A DNA stretch of 64,000 nt from Epiperipatus broadwayi (Eukaryota; Onychophora; Udeonychophora; Euonychophora; Peripatidae), in contig JAQFVV010012512.1 in assembly GCA_028023455.1 (NCBI GenBank), forward strand, positions 2,391,935 through 2,455,934. Reading direction: 5' to 3'. Position numbers and translations under genes: made by a program. Position 1 is the stretch's first letter. Each line of letters starts with the position of its first letter. The notes under the pieces are model-generated. The model was not told where the DNA came from, did no database searches, and saw only the letters and a program-made list of their open reading frames with translations. Below, piece by piece: positions 47,660 to 59,999 of this stretch.

Positions 47660-48525
47660 GAATTATATATATATATAAAACCATTAAAAACCAGTAACCA
47701 CCTGAACATACCAATATAGATAGTAATAAATATTTCTCACTGTTGTCAAGGCAACCTCTCTCCTTTTAATAATAAGAGAGGAAATCCACTCTTACTAATG
47801 GTCCAATGAATATATATGGACCCTTAAAGATTGCAACTGGACCAAAATATTGATACAATGAAGTTTAAATAAACCTTTTTAAACATGAAATAAACACATC
47901 CTTGTAATGAGGACTAATAAATAGTCAATTATAACATTACAAACTGCAATACTTTTAAATTGCTCATGTATTATTTAAATAAGTAAAATAATGCTTAAAA
48001 TTAAATGGGATAATATGCAACCATTAGAAACCAGTAACTACCTAAACATACCAATATAGGTAGTAATCAATATTTCTCATTGTTGTCAAGGCAACCTCTC
48101 TCCTTTTAATAATAAGAGTGGAAATCCACTCTTACTAATGGTCCAATAAATATATATGGATACTTAAACATTGCAACTTGATCACAGATATTAAAATATT
48201 GATACAATGAAATTTAAATAAACCTCTTCAAACATGAAATAAACATGTCCATGTAATGAAGACTAATAAATAGACAATTATAACCTTATTCATTATATCA
48301 ATATTTCAATCTATGCGATCAAGTTGCAATCTTTAAGTGTCCATATATATTCATAGGACCATTAGTAAGAGTGGATTTCCACTCTTATTATTAAAAGGAG
48401 AGAGGTTGCCTTGGCAACAGTGAGAAATATTGATTACTATCTATATTGGTATGTTTAGGTAGTTACTGGTTTCTAATGGTTACATATCCCATTTAGCTTT
48501 AAGCATTATTTCACTTAATATATAT
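47660..48525. mobile_element. Foldback family B cluster, three units
   Basis: Two direct units (about 47670-47960 and 47995-48290) share ACCTCTCTCCTTTTAATAAT, AATCCACTCTTACTAATGGT and TAAATAAACC. A third, inverted unit (about 48290-48505) carries their reverse complements (GGATTTCCACTCTTATTATT, CTGGTTTCTAATGGTTAC). Units 2 and 3 form a long hairpin: TGCTTAAAATTAAATGGGAT at 47992 pairs with ATCCCATTTAGCTTTAAGCA near 48487. The family is the same as at 35.8-37.7 kb. Non-coding. TA repeats lie at both borders. Confidence 0.7.
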
Positions 48526-48584
48526 ATATATAAAATACATATTTTGTGGGTTCATCCATGTTAAAAACTTTTAATATTAATATA

Positions 48585-48620
48585 CTGACGTTTCAACTTG
48601 GTCACACAAGCCATCCACAG
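48585..48620 (-). ncRNA. Hammerhead-like motif in Penelope 3' region, minus copy
   Basis: On the minus strand: CTGTGGATGGCTTG, loop, CCAAGTTGAAACGTCAG. GGCTTG can pair with CAAGTT (with wobbles) around a 6-nt loop, and GAAAC follows directly. This resembles a hammerhead stem II followed by the GAAA core. The first core strand CUGUGGA departs from CUGANGA, so activity is doubtful. Hammerhead motifs are known in Penelope-like terminal repeats. Confidence 0.3.
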
Positions 48621-48713
48621 AGTTATAAAAGGTAGAAAGACGGTTGTAGAGGCGCTACAATCACTGATTTGAATAAAATGTTAAAATTCCACCAATAGCA
48701 AAAAATGTTAAAT

Positions 48714-50556
48714 TTAGGAATGTTTTTTAAAAAAATCTTTCCAAATAGGAGGAAGTTTACATGTATCATCTCGCTTATTGATACAATCTGGCCTTTTAAG
48801 TATCTCAATGGCTTCTCTAATTTTGCATTGGTAGAGATTATCACATCTGGATATGATCCTGGTACTAGAAAAATCAATTTTATGACCTGAATCTATAGTA
48901 TGGAGTGAGAGTGCTGATGATGATGAGTGTTGTTTAACTGCATTAGCATGCTCATCTCTCCTAACACTGATGCGATGATTACTCATACCTATGTAAGAAG
49001 CTTTACAATTTTTACATGAGATTTGATAGACACCATGAGATTCAAGAGGGATTGAATCCTTAGGCTTGGTTATTATATTGCTGATCTTTTGATGAGCAGA
49101 AAATGCTGTATCTATATTATAGCATTTTAATATACGTCCGATACTGTCTGTAGTTCCTTTTACATATGGAACACAAATCCTAATAGCTGATTTATCATCT
49201 TTTTGTTTCCTATTTTGTCTATTTTGGGCTTGAAATAAGGCTTTTTTTATAAATTTGTAATTATAACTATTTGCTAATAAAACACTATTAATATGATTTA
49301 TTTCTTCTTTCAGATGTGTCTCATCTGAAAGGTTAATTGCTCTATTTAAAAGAGTTTTGGCTACAGAAACTATCTGAGTTGGGTGATGATGAGAATGGAA
49401 ATGCAAATATCTGTCTGTGTGTGTATCCTTTCTGTAAATAGAAAAAGATAAACTATTTGGTGTTCTGGTGACTAGAACATCAAGAAAAGGGAGTTTTCCA
49501 TCAGACTCTGTCTCCATTGTAAATTTAATATGAGGATGCATATTATTTAAATGTAAGAAAAAATTATCTAATTTATTTTTTCCATGTTGCCATATGACAA
49601 AAGTGTCATCTATGTATCTGAGCCAAATGAGAGGTTTTAAAGATGATGATTCTAAAGCACGAGTTTCTATATATTCCATGAATAAATCAGCTATTACTCC
49701 TGAGATAGGTGAGCCCATAGGAGTACCAAAAACTTGTCTGTAATGCTGTCCATTGTATACAAAATATGTATTTAAGAGACAATGTTTAATTAAAGCAATA
49801 ATATGGTCTGGTAAATTGCAACGTTGTGAGATTATATTTAAAGCTTCATCAATTGGAATGTTTGTAAACAAAGACACGACATCAAAACTGACCAGAATGT
49901 CATTAGCATTAATTTTTAAACTTTTTAAAACAGAAATAAAATGAAGAGAGTTTTTAATATATGATTTAATAGATGGGATTGTAGGTTTAATGAAATCCGA
50001 TAAGTATCTGGCTAAAATATGAGTTGGAGAACCTATTGCACTTACTATTGGACGAAGGGGGGTATCTGGTTTGTGAATTTTTGGAAGTCCATAAAATTTT
50101 GGACAGACACAAGATTTTTCACGAGGGATTATTTTATTTTTTATCTCTGTTTCAATAGGTGATTTATTAATAATAGCTTTTGTTGTTTTTTCCAAATACG
50201 TAGTATGATCTCTTTTTGATAGTTTATAAGTTTTATCATTAAGCAGATCTAAAATTTTATTATGGTAAATGTCACGATCCATTACGACTGTGGCATTACC
50301 TTTATCAGCTGGAAGTACAACAATTGATTTGTCCGATTTTATATTATTTAATGCTTGTCTTTCTTTCTTTGAAATATTATTTTTAGGAAGCTTAGCTTTT
50401 TTAAAAATATTACAAATCTCAGCTCTAGCCAAATCAGCCGATGTAGAATCAATTTTATCGAGAGCTGATTCAACATTACAAACAATTTTCTCAAAAGGTA
50501 TCCGGGAAGGTGTTAAAGCAAAATTGAAACCTTTTTCTAAAACCGAAATTTCATCT
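48714..50556 (-). CDS. Penelope-like RT with GIY-YIG endonuclease, open and 5'-truncated
   Basis: About 614 codons open from TDEISVLEKGFNFALTP at 50556 to the stop below 48714. Motifs in order: PADKGNATVVMD; FYGLPKIHKP and PLRPIVS; FDVVSLFTNIP (motif A); GTPMGSPISGVIADLFMEYI (motif B); RYIDDTFVIW (YIDD catalytic box, intact); GKLPFLDVLV; then SVAKTLLNRA. The C-terminal GIY-YIG domain has HGVYQISC..C.ASYIGMSN, RRDEHANAV and REAIEILKR. The CxxC pair is usual for Penelope endonucleases. The frame extends upstream into antisense of the other copy, and that extension (from 50735) is not native protein. The usual N-terminal part of the family is missing, so autonomous activity is unlikely though RT and endonuclease look whole. 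Confidence 0.88.
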
Positions 50557-51775
50557 GTTTTAAAAAGTTTAAAAATTAATGCTAATGACATTCTGGTCAG
50601 TTTTGATGTCGTGTCTTTGTTTACAAACATTCCAATTGATGAAGCTTTAAATATAATCTCACAACGTTGCAATTTACCAGACCATATTATTGCTTTAATT
50701 AAACATTGTCTCTTAAATACATATTTTGTATACAATGGACAGCATTACAGACAAGTTTTTGGTACTCCTATGGGCTCACCTATCTCAGGAGTAATAGCTG
50801 ATTTATTCATGGAATATATAGAAACTCGTGCTTTAGAATCATCATCTTTAAAACCTCTCATTTGGCTCAGATACATAGATGACACTTTTGTCATATGGCA
50901 ACATGGAAAAAATAAATTAGATAATTTTTTCTTACATTTAAATAATATGCATCCTCATATTAAATTTACAATGGAGACAGAGTCTGATGGAAAACTCCCT
51001 TTTCTTGATGTTCTAGTCACCAGAACACCAAATAGTTTATCTTTTTCTATTTACAGAAAGGATACACACACAGACAGATATTTGCATTTCCATTCTCATC
51101 ATCACCCAACTCAGATAGTTTCTGTAGCCAAAACTCTTTTAAATAGAGCAATTAACCTTTCAGATGAGACACATCTGAAAGAAGAAATAAATCATATTAA
51201 TAGTGTTTTATTAGCAAATAGTTATAATTACAAATTTATAAAAAAAAGCCTTATTTCAAGCCCAAAATAGACAAAATAGGAAACAAAAAGATGATAAATC
51301 AGCTATTAGGATTTGTGTTCCATATGTAAAAGGAACTACAGACAGTATCGGACGTATATTAAAACGCTATAATATAGATACAGCATTTTCTGCTCATCAA
51401 AAGATCAGCAATATAATAACCAAGCCTAAGGATTCAATCCCTCTTGAATCTCATGGTGTCTATCAAATCTCATGTAAAAATTGTAAAGCTTCTTACATAG
51501 GTATGAGTAATCGTCACATCAGTGTTAGGAGAGATGAGCATGCTAATGCAGTTAAACAACACTCATCATCATCAGCACTCTCACTCCATACTATAGATTC
51601 AGGTCATAAAATTGATTTTTCTAGTACCAGGATCATATCCAGATGTGATAATCTCTACCAATGCAAAATTAGAGAAGCCATTGAGATACTTAAAAGGCCA
51701 GATTGTATCAATAAGCGAGATGATACATGTAAACTTCCTCCTATTTGGAAAGATTTTTTTAAAAAACATTCCTAA
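50557..51775 (+). pseudogene. Penelope-like element, plus copy, truncated and frameshifted
   Basis: Begins within the RT at SVLKSLKINANDIL and carries motif A, motif B, RYIDDTFVIW and the linker. A run of eight A's near 51240-51247 (seven in the other copy) shifts the frame inside FIKKALFQ. After it the GIY-YIG part resumes in another frame to the stop at 51773-51775. Substitutions against the minus copy include MSNRHISVRR in place of MSNHRISVRR. The N-terminal third of the RT is absent. The upstream reading from 50269 is antisense of the minus copy. Confidence 0.88.
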
Positions 51776-51868
51776 ATTTAACATTTTTTGCTATTGGTGG
51801 AATTTTAACATTTTATTCAAATCAGTGATTGTAGCGCCTCTACAACCGTCTTTCTACCTTTTATAACT

Positions 51869-51904
51869 CTGTGGATGGCTTGTGTGACCAAGTCGAAATG
51901 TCAG
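51869..51904 (+). ncRNA. Hammerhead-like motif in Penelope 3' region, plus copy
   Basis: CTGTGGATGGCTTG then TGTGAC then CAAGTCGAAATGTCAG. The stem GGCTTG/CAAGTC pairs fully with one G-U and is followed by GAAA. It differs from the minus copy at two positions, one of which improves the stem. The same caution about the CUGUGGA core applies. Confidence 0.3.
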
Positions 51905-51985
51905 TATATTAATATTAAAAGTTTTTAACATGGATGAACCCGCAAAATATGTATTTTATATATTTAACCCGTGCAAATCTTCGTT

Positions 51986-53050
51986 TTAACATATATATAT
52001 ATATCAAAGAGTAAAAATAACTTAATTTTATACCATTTTATTATCAATCTGCACATACCCAATTTAATCTGTTTATAAAGTTTATGATTTTCAAGTTACG
52101 TATAAACAATCTCTATCAGTGAAACAAAATTTATAAATCATATGAAATAAGTTCCAGGTTATATGAATGAAAAAACACCTCTAACTAATATTTAAATCAT
52201 GTTAATTATACAAATACATTATAAAATAAGTACAATTGTGATACTAAGTATCTATTTTACAAATTATTTATGTATTTTGGAGTTGATTTTAGGTTTCATT
52301 TCATCTTTGAGTAAACTTTATAACAACTTATTGTTGTCTTTAATGTTTGCTGCACTCGATTTAAAAATGTATACAAGTGCAAATTTTTATTAACTTCTTA
52401 TTAACTTAAAGTGAATCTATCATTATGTGTCTGCAGAAATCTGATAATTCCTTGATCTTCAATAATCACCTATATCTTCTATGTTTCTTAGTCTGAAAAT
52501 AATTAACTGTAATGGCTTCCTGTGAAATTCTAAACTAGATTTGGAGTGTACCAATAGTGCCAGCTTTTATTAATGTCTTATTCCAAAATTACTTTTATTA
52601 ATATTTGTTGTAGCTGGTCTATAAGAACTGTGGCACTACAGCACCCCCAGTAAGGAATTAATTCTTAAATTTGTGCTTGAAAATATCAATAGTATGTAAA
52701 TCATTTAATATTTTGCATAATTATTATGTAAATACAATTAATTAAACCATGTTAAAAAACAATTATTTTAAGCATGCTTGAGATTCTGTTTAAAGATGCT
52801 GCCAGAAATCTCATATAAGGTGAATTTCTGCTAAGACTTGTTTGCTTTTATCAAATGTGCATAACTAATAACATTGGAGCTGCTTATTGCCACAGTGTCA
52901 ATAGTTATTTGAGTGTAGTATGTTTATAGTATGTTTAAATATTTTGATTTCTCTTCAGAGTGAATAAATTCTTGTTTTCATTTAGGATAAGCATTAAAAT
53001 TTTTTTTTTCCTTGTAATTAAATTTATAAATGTTTTCTTTAATTTTTCTG

Positions 53051-53053
<3 letters not shown>
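51986..53053. other. AT-rich stretch
   Basis: (TA)n near 51992-52004. Nothing else recognised. Confidence 0.5.

Positions 53054-53083
<30 letters not shown>
53054..53083. repeat. (TA)n microsatellite
   Basis: About 15 TA units, bordered by AGTACCAGTCCATACTCCC on the right. That word belongs to no repeat recognised here. Confidence 0.9.
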
Positions 53084-53087
<4 letters not shown>

Positions 53088-54655
53088 CAGTCCATACTCC
53101 CTGCGGAATTCTTTTCCTAATCTTGCACTGAGCATGAAGTGACCAAGATTCAACAGGTAAAGAAATGGATATCAATCTAGCTGATTGTCTGTACTCATGT
53201 ATATTGGTACTTCCAGCTAAATTGATAGAAAGATTGTATTGACAGGACTCTTCCAGTTAAAAACACCCTTTAGTTGATATCTTATTTGAATGCCCGAATA
53301 TTTAGAACAATGGCAAGTACACACCTTTGAAAAATCTATTTACAAAATAGACTTTTGCATGCCACTTCTAGAAAAGATTCAAAAAAATGAATTTTTCACC
53401 CTCCTAGAAGGATGTGCAATACCGTATGTTCAGTGGAGCAAAAGAATAAGATTTAACACCCTGGTAGAGCGATATCCCTTTGTGGCTAGCTCAGTCACTC
53501 TACAATCTAGGGTCTTCAAATGGGTAAGTTAAATGATTATTACTGGTATGTGGTTGATAAGGAAAGAATACATTTTGATCAATATAAATAATAATATGAA
53601 AACGAAACAAGTTTAATATTACGATTAAATATTTATTTAATCCCAAATACCCACCACCATTTCATACTAATGATAATATAATAACAAAATACTAAATAAT
53701 TAATTATCCCAAACCATATATATTCAAGGCGTTGAAATAGATAAAATACAATTTTAAATAAGAAAAATAATAAATCCCTAAAGCTATTTACAATGTTTAT
53801 AAGTAATGGAAGTGGTTTGAGCTCCTTTTACCCAATAGAAATAAATTTTACTTTGTGTGATTTGATATACAGATATGAGATTTTCGGTCATACAGGCATG
53901 CACTTTTACTCAGTGCTTTAAAACCCTTTTATTGATAGCAATAATAATAATAATAATAATAAAAACTAATAATAAAAACTATGCATACGTATATTTGCAT
54001 TATGAGATATTTCAATAATTTCGTATTTTTCAACAAGTCAACAAGGTTGCATTGGCTCAGATACTATATCGTACTCACCATAAGGTACTGTATCTACTTC
54101 CCTCCTGCTATAGATAAATTCCTGTACATGTATATACGCGCAGCACAATTATACACTTACTATTGCTTTAAATATAAAGTTATTAGAGTACTTGCTTACA
54201 GAGAATCTATAATAGATCAATCCCTTCTTGCACTCATCATAAGGTGCAGCAGTGACAAAAAAAATAACTTAAAAAGGATATACGGTTAAATACATTTTAG
54301 ATATTCAGCATGAGATATCATATTTACCGAATATTATAAGCATATGTATGCATATACATACATGTATATCCATATATGATGAATTCCAGGAGTAACAACA
54401 AAAGGAAAATGAATAGCAACAAAAAAAAAAGAATCTCATTGCAATCTTTGTTGAAAATACTAGAATTTGAAATAGAAAAATTGACTCAAAGGATTTAAGT
54501 AAAAGCGTTATCATTTATGCCCATAATAACCGCAAATTCATATACATATGCGAGAGATTCTCTCTCTTTTTTAAATGATTGATAATAATAACAAAAAAAT
54601 AATATATTTAATTGGAAATATCAAAGTTAATTATCTCAATATTAATAAATATCTT
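53084..54655. other. Intronic or intergenic stretch, no supported gene
   Basis: A frame at 53290-53532 ends at a good-looking donor (AAATGG/GTAAGT) but has no acceptable acceptor and the wrong phase for the host gene. A short (AAT)n lies near 53938. A frame at 53981-54289 has no family signal. Confidence 0.4.
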
Positions 54656-54890
54656 AAAATAAACTTATATCTGCATCTCCATTCTTCTCCTCTGGGCTCT
54701 TGAGTGGGCTTCAAGTTAACTGGCTGTGTGGTGAGGATTTCATCCATTTAGCAAGGTGGCATTTGTCATCATCGTGGGCAGCTGGAATTGGCATGGTCAC
54801 ATCTTGGCAGCTTGGGACAAAGAAAGGGTGGTGCACCAGCTAGTTGTCTACCCCACGGTCATTTTGCTGGAATCTCTAGTATATTGCTTC
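54656..54890 (+). repeat. GC-richer island, old repeat
   Basis: Shares TCTACCCCAC and flanking words with 27230-27380. It contains GGCTGTGTGGTGAGGATTTC. No coding or RNA-gene signal clear enough to name. Confidence 0.35.
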
Positions 54891-55700
54891 ATATCTTCTT
54901 TTTTTATATATCTAATAATAATTAGGATTATTAATAAATTTTCATAAGCTGTCTCCAATGGTTACTCGAATCCACAAAAGACAAGAGTTCTTAAAAGAAC
55001 TGTATAATGGATTTGTTCTTAAGAATGTCACTAATAGTCCTATTCATAAATGAATCTCTAAGTAGCTGGTTGCTTGGAGAATTCTGGAGCCAAAAAAATG
55101 AATGACTTGCCCAGAATGACTGCCAAAGAAAGAATAAATCACACAGCACTATCAATCCCACTAATAAGAACCAATTCAGATATCCCTCTGAGAAGAATGA
55201 ATCAGCCAATCCTTTTAATTTAACTTATCACTTAGATTGCAAACATTCCTTTATATTTTTCTGATTAAATTCTACATTTTAAGTTTGACATCCATCTTGA
55301 ATAACCCAGACCACTTGCTTACAAAATCAATTCAAAAGAATTTTTTTTAAAAGAGATAACAGTTTAATTATGTTTATCAAACCTTTTGCTTTTGATCAGA
55401 TTTTTGCAAAAGCAATTAACATTACTTGCTTATGGAATAAAATTACAATCTTTAGAAAAGTAATTAAAAAAAAATACAAGTATGTTGGAAAATAAAAAAA
55501 AAACAAATACATATAATGATATATAAAAAATATACAAAAAGGAAAAACAAAAATAAAAAAATACATTAGTTTATTATATGTGTACAATATTTAAATTTGT
55601 GTGTGTGGGTATTCTACTGCTCAGACTGAACCTCCATTATTAATCTAGCACATTTTTATATTTGTTGTGCTTAATATAGACTTTGTGCAAGGCCATTTGA
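54891..55700. other. AT-rich stretch
   Basis: Nothing recognised. Confidence 0.5.
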
Positions 55701-55800
55701 TAATGCCTGGCACTATATATATATATATATTGTGGCCTGTCTATAGGTGGTAATGCCTGGCACTATATATATATATATATTGTGGCCTGTCTATAGGTGG
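55701..55800. repeat. 50-bp tandem duplication containing (TA)n
   Basis: The unit TAATGCCTGGCACTATATAT..TGTGGCCTGTCTATAGGTGG occurs exactly twice. GC-containing words flank a (TA)9-10 core. Confidence 0.95.
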
Positions 55801-58800
55801 TACGACCCTAAGCAGAGTTTCCAAGTCCCTTATATTAGGTCCTACTTGGATTCGGGTTAGGTTCTATTAATAAACTTACTATATCCCAACCATTTTCTTT
55901 AACTATAATAATTGAATTTAGATAAGATTAGTATCTATCTCATGTTACTTTGACATGAGTAAATATTTCTAAAATAAGATATGTTTTAAATATAATCAAT
56001 ATGAGACTCGTTTACCTATAAGCAGATCACATCCCCTTAACATTAAACAAATGCAAAATACTTGTTCAATGGCATAAGAATACCCAGATACTCCTCCTTA
56101 TTAAGTATCTACATACTCTCATGACTAACAATAATATCTAATATATTATTTTATATTTATAAATATTAAGTTTTAATTCAATCACTCATTAAATTAATCT
56201 GTTAGATAATTACAGATAAACTTTGATTCATATTATGTTTAATAATTAAGATTGGCAATAATCACAAGAATAACTTTAAAATAAGGAGATCTCAGGAAAA
56301 TCATTGATTTATTAATTCTTCATACTACCTATGGAATATCAAGAGGGATTTTACAGATTTCCATGGATAGTGTACAAATTAAGAAAGGCTTATAATTTAA
56401 ATTCATAGTCAAGCTTTATATGTATGTTCTTCAATACTGAATATTAAAATAATATTATTAACTAAACTGTAATTAACACTAATACTTTCACTAATAACTA
56501 ATGTATCATTTAATTTTATATTAATAAATACATTTTAATAATTGGCAATGTCATCAATGACCTATGGGATCAAGGCAGCATGTAACAAGTAAAAAAAAAA
56601 ATCTTTACTAAGAGATTTATGCTTATTAAACTGTTAGATTTGCTTTAAATTGAATTGACTTTTATTTTAATTTTGACTGTACATTTTAAGTTGTGTGATG
56701 TGGTGAAAATGAGCCCAGAAAAGATATGCAGCAATTGGAATTTAATAAAACTTTTAAAACAATCATTTTAATAATATTCATTACAAATGATAATAAACAT
56801 TTCCATTAATATCAAATTTAAAATAACATAACAAAATAATACATATATATTATAATAATAATAACAACAGAAAATTAATCTTTCGAGAATTATTATCAAA
56901 CAAAACTAATGATTTCCCATTATATGTTGAGATATTTATCCCTATGTATGTGAACTATATATCACATATTTAGTTTATTAAACAATCATTTTTTTTTTCC
57001 ATTCATGGTTCATTAGTTTAACCTCTACATAATAGTAGTACTTGATGATTAAGTAACAATACAAAAAAAATAAATGAGAATATAGGGTTATAATTCTGGA
57101 GGTTGGTAAGCAAACAAAATTACTACTTTTATCTTTCACATAAGAACAAAATCATTGTTTTTTAGTTTATCCATTTGTACATGTATATATAACCTGCTCT
57201 TTGGAGTATGTATATATCATTTTAAATACCCTTTCATACTAAAATATCGAATATATTTATTTATTTAAAGGATTCATAATCTTTAAACTTAACCGAATTA
57301 TTAAATAACTATTAATATAACAACACTTGAATTAATTCCTTATTAAATTAGTTCCCCCCCCCCCATTATACTAACAAATCATCGATTAAAAATATAAATA
57401 CTAACATTAGAAAGAAGTTCTAATTTAACTCTCAGCTAAAGTATAAGAACAATTTTAAATCTTCTAGTTGTTCCACACTCCATAAACTTATCATAATGTT
57501 TTTATTTTTCCTTATTTTTTGAAGATTCAGCTTATCCTAAGATTCGCTAGGTATTTGAGTTACTGCAACAATAATCCTTGTTTTGTTCTTTGTTTAGTAA
57601 TAAAAATTTATTTGTGGCTTGCTTTATTTACTTTATATGATATATATTTCTCTCTAAAGTAAAAAGCACACTTATTATTTCAATTAAAAATGCAACGTTT
57701 TTTTTTTTTTTTTTTCAGCTAAAACTTTATAAAACTGACATCCATGCTGGTATGGCTCAAAATAAATAATATATCCAGAATAATAATGAACACTTTTATT
57801 TATTACTAATTTAGTTCCATTGAATTTTAAATATATATACTTAACTGTTTCCAAGAGATATACTATTTTTTTATCTATCCTTACTGGATATTTATGGTGT
57901 TTATTTATTTCCTTTTGTGTATTACTGCAGTTCATTTTCCCTATGGCACAATTATTGTTATTTTTCCGTGAATATATTCGTTGACTATTCATCTCCAATT
58001 ATTTCTTCAATACTTATTAATTTTCAAGAGATTATTGGGAATTCCGATTATTGACTTGCCCAGTAGAAAAACGATTAATTTATTCCATTATTTTAACAAC
58101 AGAGCTTATAATTATCCATGTATATTAATATAGAGTTGTTAATCATAAGGTTTTAGGAATTTTAATCCAACTTTGTTTTTTTTTTTTAAAAATATCACCA
58201 AGAAAAAAAACTTAGTTACTTCAACCTTACGATCAAGAAGCTCTCTTCTTTTTTTCTCTCTTGAATTTCATATTCCCCGATTGTTTGAAATTCTTTGATT
58301 GGCTAATATTTTCCCACTTTTTTCTATGAAACAATTATTTATTTTGAAAGTTTTTTGGTTTATTACTTTAAAATGACCGATTTTCCTTTTTTTTTTTAAA
58401 AATATTAAAATACAATATTTTTTTAGAATTTAAATAAAGATAAAATTTACTGTTTTAATTTTAAATCAGTATTTTTTAAAATTAAACTTTATTTATCTAC
58501 TTTTAAATATAGTAAGATTTGAAGATAAATAATTTCTATGTTTAAAATCAAATGCGCACCCACAATAATTATTAGTCCCTACTACGCATTATGTTTACAA
58601 AATTACAATTTAAACTTCACTGGTTTTAAACTCCAAATAATATTAATTGTTCATCCATCTGCACATATATGACTCTGTAGGTTATTTTCTATATGTATTT
58701 TGAGTTAAAATCATTTATAAATTTCCATTAGCTAAAACCGAGTTTAAATCTTATGATCTAATACGTCATTATTGTCTTCTTTTAATAAGTAAATATTATT

Positions 58801-59530
58801 GGATTTGTAAAATTTAAAATTATACTCTAAAATTTTATTTTAGAATAGTCTGAGCTAATAAAAAGTGCACAATATATATAATGACATATAACTATTTATT
58901 ACAGAAAAATTAAACAAAACAATAAAAGAAATACTATTTTAAATATTTATCATGAAAAGTCTTAGTGTTGAACATATAATAAAATATATATTTCACGGAA
59001 TTTATTACATGAAAAAAGGTGGATCTCCTTCAGTTATTATTATTTACCAAACAGCAATTACTCAAAATAAAGAAAAACATTATATTTTTTAACAATGATA
59101 TGTATGAAAAAATAAAATGTTTGTGTGGTTGTGAAATTATAAAGCTCTGCTTTGGTTTTCTTGCTTATTTGTTGGTGGTGATGCTGTAATAAAGCACCCT
59201 GCTTAAAAATGCCACAGTCCGCCACTGATTAATATATAAATAAACAATTTAGGAGTGATAAAAATTTGCCAGTATCTTATTATTTGTTAAATATAAATAA
59301 ATATATTACTTTATAAAATGGTGGAGAATTAATTATATTTAACAAAGATAGTGTGCCAGATAATTCTTGTTGCTTTTTAATGTTTATAAATTATATCATT
59401 TATATTATTCTTATGATATTTAAACCAAAATGTAATTTAATGGGTCATCCTGCATGATGTAATACAATGATTTTGGAAGTCAAGGTTCATGCATAGTAGC
59501 TGTTATCCAGTGCATAAATTGAACTCCAGA
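55801..59530. other. Long AT-rich stretch without supported gene
   Basis: Contains a C(11) run near 57354 and T/A runs (57700, 58180). A 104-codon minus frame at 57684-57998 has a faint resemblance to a piggyBac segment (GYIIYFEPYQ) but is too weak to call. Confidence 0.45.
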
Positions 59531-59539
59531 GAATAAATC

Positions 59540-59632
59540 TATTATTATTATTATTATTATTATCATCATCATCATCATCGTCATCAACATTATTATTATC
59601 ATCATAATCATCATTAATTATTATCATTATTT
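59540..59632. repeat. (ATT)n/(ATC)n imperfect microsatellite
   Basis: ATT units grading into ATC units, with interruptions. Confidence 0.9.
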
Positions 59633-59999
59633 GTATGGAATTTATCTCACTGTACTATACATTTATTGTTTGTTTCATAATGAATAAATAAATAAATTAT
59701 TAAGTTTCAACAATAATAAACTTTATTAATCCTTCTACTTACATAGTATTACAAAGCCAATTAATTGTAGCGAGATACATGTTTAATTCTATTACTCATA
59801 TTCTACGACAGTTCAATTTCAAGTGTTACTATACTATTTTATCAAAAGTATGTATCTATATAGGTATTTGTAAATGATTCTATCCTTTTTGGAAGTAAGT
59901 GTCAATTTAGCATATTATTATCAAATAGCAGGTCAATCTTGATCATCTTTTTTTAATTCTTAGCGAATATAAGTTTCATTTTAATCATGGTTCTTTAAT

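Larger units (their letters stand above)
48532..51955. mobile_element. Palindrome of two head-to-head Penelope-like elements
   Basis: Arms 48532-49932 (minus) and 50553-51955 (plus) are near-identical inverted copies of the same Penelope-like 3' portion. By eye only a handful of differences separate them. The 620-bp middle belongs to the minus copy and encodes its RT N-terminal part. The minus copy is therefore longer and the plus copy is 5'-truncated. Both elements point outward. TA-rich DNA flanks each outer end. Inverted partial copies are a known outcome of Penelope insertion. The few differences argue against a simple read or assembly artefact. Confidence 0.88.

Noticed and set aside
50269-50556. 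N-terminal extension of the plus Penelope frame
   Set aside because: It is antisense of the minus copy's RT N-terminal region.
50557-50735. N-terminal extension of the minus Penelope frame (MYTKYVFKRQC..)
   Set aside because: It is antisense of the plus copy's RT across the palindrome junction, not Penelope protein.
53290-53532. 81-codon frame ending at a strong donor-like AAATGG/GTAAGT, a candidate exon
   Set aside because: A stop lies directly before its ATG, no good acceptor precedes it, its phase does not fit exon 3 of the host gene, and I recognise no domain.
57684-57998. Minus-strand 104-codon frame with GYIIYFEPYQ, faintly like a piggyBac transposase segment
   Set aside because: Only one short block resembles the family, spacing around it is wrong, and the frame includes low-complexity Lys runs.
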